Shown here: positions 60,925-64,000 of the stretch, piece by piece
Numbering within the stretch: the first letter of the stretch is position 1
Layout of the letters: each line of letters starts with the position of its first letter
Source of the DNA: Saccharomycopsis crataegensis
Lineage: Eukaryota > Ascomycota > Saccharomycetes > Ascoideales > Saccharomycopsidaceae
Assembly (NCBI RefSeq): GCF_037102585.1
Contig: NW_027043824.1
Location: forward strand, 558,001-622,000
DNA length: 64,000 nucleotides
Direction of reading: 5' to 3'
Made by a program: the position numbers and the translations under genes
Notes under the pieces: generated by a model
What the model was told of the DNA's origin: nothing
What the model saw: only the letters and a program-made list of their open reading frames with translations
Database searches by the model: none

Positions 60925-63879
60925 TTAGAATAAGAAAACACAAGAAATGAAGAAAGCCAAGATAGAGGCAGAAAGACTGTTGACTCTGGAAGCAGCACCT
61001 TCGTAACTTTGAACGGAGGCAGTGGAGCTTGCAGAAGCAGAAGTTTCAATGGCAACAGTAGCGGAGGAGGTGGTGGAGGAAGAGGTAGAAGCTTCAGCAG
61101 CAACAGTAGCAGAGGAAGAGGAAGCAGAGGATTCAACGACGACAGCTGCAGAAGAAGAAGAAGAAGAAGAGGCTTCGGTGGCAATGGCAGTGGCAGCAGA
61201 GGAAGAGGCAGCAGAGGATTCAACTACAACAGCTGCAGAAGAAGAAGAAGAAGAAGAAGAAGAGGCTTCGGTGGCAATGGCAGTGGCAGCAGAGGATTCA
61301 ACGACGACAGCTGCAGAAGAAGAAGTAGACGCTTCAGCGGCGACAGTAGCGGAGGTAGAGGAAGTAGAAGCAACAGCAACACTGGATGAAGAGGAGCCAC
61401 TAGATGGAGAAGCAGCAGCACTCTTTGAAGTAGAAGCAACAAAAGTGGAGTGAATAGTAGAACGAGTGCACCCTTGTTCACCACAATAAGTAATTGTTTC
61501 AATGTCAGTGGTCAAGTCGCTAACAATATCGGTAGAAGTACTCAAAGAAGAAGTGGCGACAGTGGCATTACCGTAGTAGGCAGTGGTAGTGGATTGTGGA
61601 GTAAAGATTTCAACAGTACCGGTACCAGAAGCTGGATTGGCTGGGGTGATAGTGGAAGTAGAAGTGTAAGACTTAGACCATGGGATAGTGGTAGTGACAG
61701 TAACACCAGGAGTGAAAATTTCATCAGAAATGGTAGCATTGACATTAGTACCGGTTGGGTAAACAGTGGTTTCACTAGCAGTAAGACCAGTCCAGTAAGA
61801 AGTGATAGTGGTACTCTTGTCTGGGATGGCAATAAGAATAGTAGCAACATCATTGGTACCAGTTGGGTATTCAGTGGTGACAATGGAAGTGTAGTTCTTG
61901 GTCCAACCTTCAGTGGCGGTAGTAGACAAATCAGGGATGAATTCACTAACAGTGATAACGGAACCATTACCGGATGGGTAGTAAGTGGTCAAAGAAGTAG
62001 TGGTTTCGGTCCAGTGTGTCTTGATGGTGGTGGTGATATCTGGAATGTACTTGGAAACGGTGATGACAGTGTTAGCACCAGTTGGGTAAATGGTAGTGTA
62101 TGAGGTGGTTTTACCGGTGTATTGGACTGGAACAGTGGTGGTGATGTCTGGAATGAATTCAGAAACAGTGATCACAGTGTGGTTACCAGCACCATCTGGG
62201 TAAACGGTGGTAAGAGAAACGGTTTCACCAGTGAAGTGGGTAATGGTAGTGGTAGTGGTATCTGGGATGAATTCAGAGACAGTGAAATCAGTACCAGTAC
62301 CGGTTGGGTTGGTGGTGGTGTAAGAAGTGGCGTTACCAGTATAGTGAGTGGTGTAGCTAGTAGTTCCATCAGGGATGAACTCAGAAACTGTAATCACGGT
62401 GTTAGAACCAGTTGGATAGTAAGTAGTAAAAGAAGTAGTTTTACCAGTGTAGTGGGTCTTGACGGTAGTGGTAATATCTGGAACGAATTCAGAAACAGTA
62501 ATCACCGTGTTGTCACCAGTTGGGTAGATGGTGGTAAGGGAAACAGTTTCACCAGTGAAGTGGGTGATGGTAGTAGTAGTGGTATCTGGGATGAATTCAG
62601 AGACAGTGAAATCAGTACCAGTACCGGTTGGGTTGGTAGTGGTGTAAGAAGTAGTTTGACCAGTGTAGTGAGTGGTGTAGCTAGTAGTTCCATCAGGGAT
62701 AAATTCACTAACAGTAACAATAGTGTTGTCACCGGTTGGCCAGACAGTGGTGTAGGAAGTGGTCTTACCAGTGTAGTGGGTGGTTGTGGTAGTGGTGGTA
62801 TCTGGAATATCAACCACGACGGTGTTAGTACCAGCTGGAGCGCTTGCAGTCTCGGTGGTAACGGTGGAAGTGAAAGTTTTGGTCCAGTGGCCAGTAGAAG
62901 TAGTTGATCTGTGATAAGGAGTTTCAACGATCACGGTAACTTCACTGCTGAGAGCAGTTGGAGTAGTGGTGGTGGTAGAAGTACCAGTACCGGTCCATTT
63001 GGTAGTGACGGTGGTAGTGCCTCTTGGAGTTTCCACGACAACTTCAATTGGGGAGCTTGGGTTAGACATGGTGGTGGTGTAAGTGGAGGTAGAGGAGCCA
63101 GTCCAAACAGAAGTGATGGTGGTGGTACTAGCTGGGGCCAGAGGAGTAACAGTAACACAAGTAGAATCTTCTTCATCAAATTGATAAACAGAATCACCGA
63201 AAGTAGTAACTTTTTCACCATTTGGATAAGTCACAGTCAATTGCAAGTTAGCGTAATGGACGATGTTAATGTAATCGATTCTAGTAGGGTAGTAGTAACC
63301 ACCTTCAAGGTAAGTTTGTCTAGAAGCATCATAATCGAGACCATCACTAGCAATAGAACCAGTAGTGTAAATGACGGAATCACTGAAGTTGGCATGAGTA
63401 GAAAGAGTTTTACTGTTACAACAATCAAAGGCGGCATCAGAGGCGAAATACAAAACAACAGCATCATCAGTGGTGTGGAAGTCAAAGTTATAGTAACCAG
63501 TTTCCTTAGCGTAGAAGTAACCAGTAAGAATCAAGGTGAAGTTGGAAATGGTGAGGTTGTCCCCGTAAATGTCCCCGTATAAAACACCTGCTGGGGTAGT
63601 TGGGTAAAGAATGTCAATATCTTTGACGTTTTCAGCAGTAGCGATCAATTTACCGTAGTCAGCATAACCATATTCGACGAAAGCTTCGTCATAAGCTTGA
63701 TCGAAGGTATAGTTATAAAATCTGGCGTAGAACCCTTCAGAGGTGTAACTAGAACTGATCCAACAACCTGTACTTTCGTGGATAGCCCCTCTGTTGTCTA
63801 AATCACCATCAGTGGCACTGGCGAGAGTAGCAAATACTTGCACAAGGGCAAGGGATGAGAATAATGACTTGAACCACAT
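60925..63879 (-). CDS. GPI-anchored cell-wall adhesin with PA14/GLEYA-type ligand domain
   Basis: The 984-residue protein has the layout of a yeast flocculin. A signal peptide (MWFKSLFSSLALVQVFATLASA) is followed by a ligand domain to about residue 240: GCWISSSYTSEGFYARFYNYTF, TGYFYAKETGYYNFDFHTTDDAVVLYF and TRIDYINIVHYANLQLTVTYPNGE are typical of PA14/GLEYA lectin folds, with a DD pair that in relatives helps bind calcium. About 14-15 Thr-rich repeats of 36-38 residues span roughly 250-770, consensus IPDxTTTxxTHYTGKTTSxTT. A Ser/Ala/Val-rich stalk follows to about 955, then a GPI signal (SYEGAASRVNSLSASILAFF and a hydrophobic end). Sugar specificity cannot be read off. An internal three-repeat block is duplicated. 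Start at ATG 63879. Alternative role: mating agglutinin. Confidence 0.92.
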   Translation of the reverse strand: MWFKSLFSSLALVQVFATLASATDGDLDNRGAIHESTGCWISSSYTSEGFYARFYNYTFDQAYDEAFVEYGYADYGKLIATAENVKDIDILYPTTPAGVLYGDIYGDNLTISNFTLILTGYFYAKETGYYNFDFHTTDDAVVLYFASDAAFDCCNSKTLSTHANFSDSVIYTTGSIASDGLDYDASRQTYLEGGYYYPTRIDYINIVHYANLQLTVTYPNGEKVTTFGDSVYQFDEEDSTCVTVTPLAPASTTTITSVWTGSSTSTYTTTMSNPSSPIEVVVETPRGTTTVTTKWTGTGTSTTTTTPTALSSEVTVIVETPYHRSTTSTGHWTKTFTSTVTTETASAPAGTNTVVVDIPDTTTTTTTHYTGKTTSYTTVWPTGDNTIVTVSEFIPDGTTSYTTHYTGQTTSYTTTNPTGTGTDFTVSEFIPDTTTTTITHFTGETVSLTTIYPTGDNTVITVSEFVPDITTTVKTHYTGKTTSFTTYYPTGSNTVITVSEFIPDGTTSYTTHYTGNATSYTTTNPTGTGTDFTVSEFIPDTTTTTITHFTGETVSLTTVYPDGAGNHTVITVSEFIPDITTTVPVQYTGKTTSYTTIYPTGANTVITVSKYIPDITTTIKTHWTETTTSLTTYYPSGNGSVITVSEFIPDLSTTATEGWTKNYTSIVTTEYPTGTNDVATILIAIPDKSTTITSYWTGLTASETTVYPTGTNVNATISDEIFTPGVTVTTTIPWSKSYTSTSTITPANPASGTGTVEIFTPQSTTTAYYGNATVATSSLSTSTDIVSDLTTDIETITYCGEQGCTRSTIHSTFVASTSKSAAASPSSGSSSSSVAVASTSSTSATVAAEASTSSSAAVVVESSAATAIATEASSSSSSSSSAAVVVESSAASSSAATAIATEASSSSSSSAAVVVESSASSSSATVAAEASTSSSTTSSATVAIETSASASSTASVQSYEGAASRVNSLSASILAFFISCVFLF
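62205..62714 (-). repeat. 324-bp higher-order repeat inside the adhesin gene
   Basis: The block at about 62205-62390 recurs at 62529-62714 with an offset of exactly 324 bases (three 36-codon units) and few differences; GTGTAGCTAGTAGTTCCATC is at 62351 and 62675. Adjacent single units are much more diverged, so three units were duplicated together. Confidence 0.85.
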
Positions 63880-64000
63880 TTTTTTTTGATACTTTACTAT
63901 TTTAATAATGTAGAGAATTCAATAAAGTAGTGATGATAAAAAAGAAGAATAAACTACAATGACATAACAATTGGTAGAGATCATCAACCCATTTATATAT
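63880..64000. promoter_or_regulatory. Start of the adhesin upstream region
   Basis: Only 121 bases are visible before the window ends. They include a T8 run next to the ATG. Nothing else can be assigned. Confidence 0.4.

Noticed and set aside
61009-62907. Several long open frames on the plus strand and in shifted minus frames opposite the adhesin gene
   Set aside because: They are by-products of the Thr/Ser-rich repetitive coding sequence; compositions are Glu/Ala or Leu/Pro extremes and no motif is present. The minus-strand adhesin explains the DNA.

Overview
The window looks like nuclear DNA of a budding yeast (Saccharomycotina). Genes are mostly intronless, AT-rich and tightly recognisable as yeast families (KNS1, VPH2, JIP5, CHO2, MON2, CHS3, AZF1, TRP5). 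The few introns I can resolve carry GTATGT-type donors and TACTAAC-type branch points. CTG codons fall at positions where the families keep leucine or in hydrophobic cores (for example residue about 254 of the sphingolipid desaturase), so CUG most likely means Leu and a CUG-Ser or CUG-Ala species is less likely. A sphingolipid delta-8 desaturase, absent from Saccharomyces cerevisiae, is present. I cannot name the species. Intergenic DNA is unusually rich in microsatellites.

Layout. 1-9.3 kb: a LAMMER kinase (KNS1) divergent from a three-finger C2H2 protein, then the V-ATPase assembly factor VPH2 divergent from the ribosome-biogenesis WD protein JIP5. 10.6-16.8 kb: four minus-strand genes (delta-8 desaturase, SSU1-like sulfite pump, chitin deacetylase, an unrecognised Ser/Asn-rich coiled-coil protein). 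17.6-27.2 kb: a mitochondrial PDH/BCKDH kinase, a 1.9-kb gap, a broken nuclease/kinase-like gene, the N-terminal methyltransferase TAE1 and the phospholipid methyltransferase CHO2. 27.9-36.7 kb: a large unrecognised Asn-rich protein, FMO1, a 2.8-kb repeat-rich gap and a small Gln-rich ORF. 38.9-51.4 kb: MON2, CHS3 and a gene that becomes visible only after removing introns. 52-64 kb: a decayed Zn(II)2Cys6 factor, AZF1, TRP5 with one intron, and a PA14/GLEYA-type GPI adhesin with 36-residue repeats.

The genes are ordinary single yeast loci and do not form an operon or cluster. Several touch the cell surface (CHS3, chitin deacetylase, adhesin) or membranes (CHO2, desaturase, VPH2, MON2), but nothing shows that they are co-regulated. 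The most unusual signals are the multi-intron gene at 50.4-51.4 kb, four evenly spaced TACC-N8-GGTA dyads upstream of TAE1, the long gaps between convergent genes (one with a dense GATA-motif cluster), and a promoter-like segment near 34.3 kb with no long gene downstream. I saw no CRISPR array, no retroelement coding region and no tRNA or rRNA gene.
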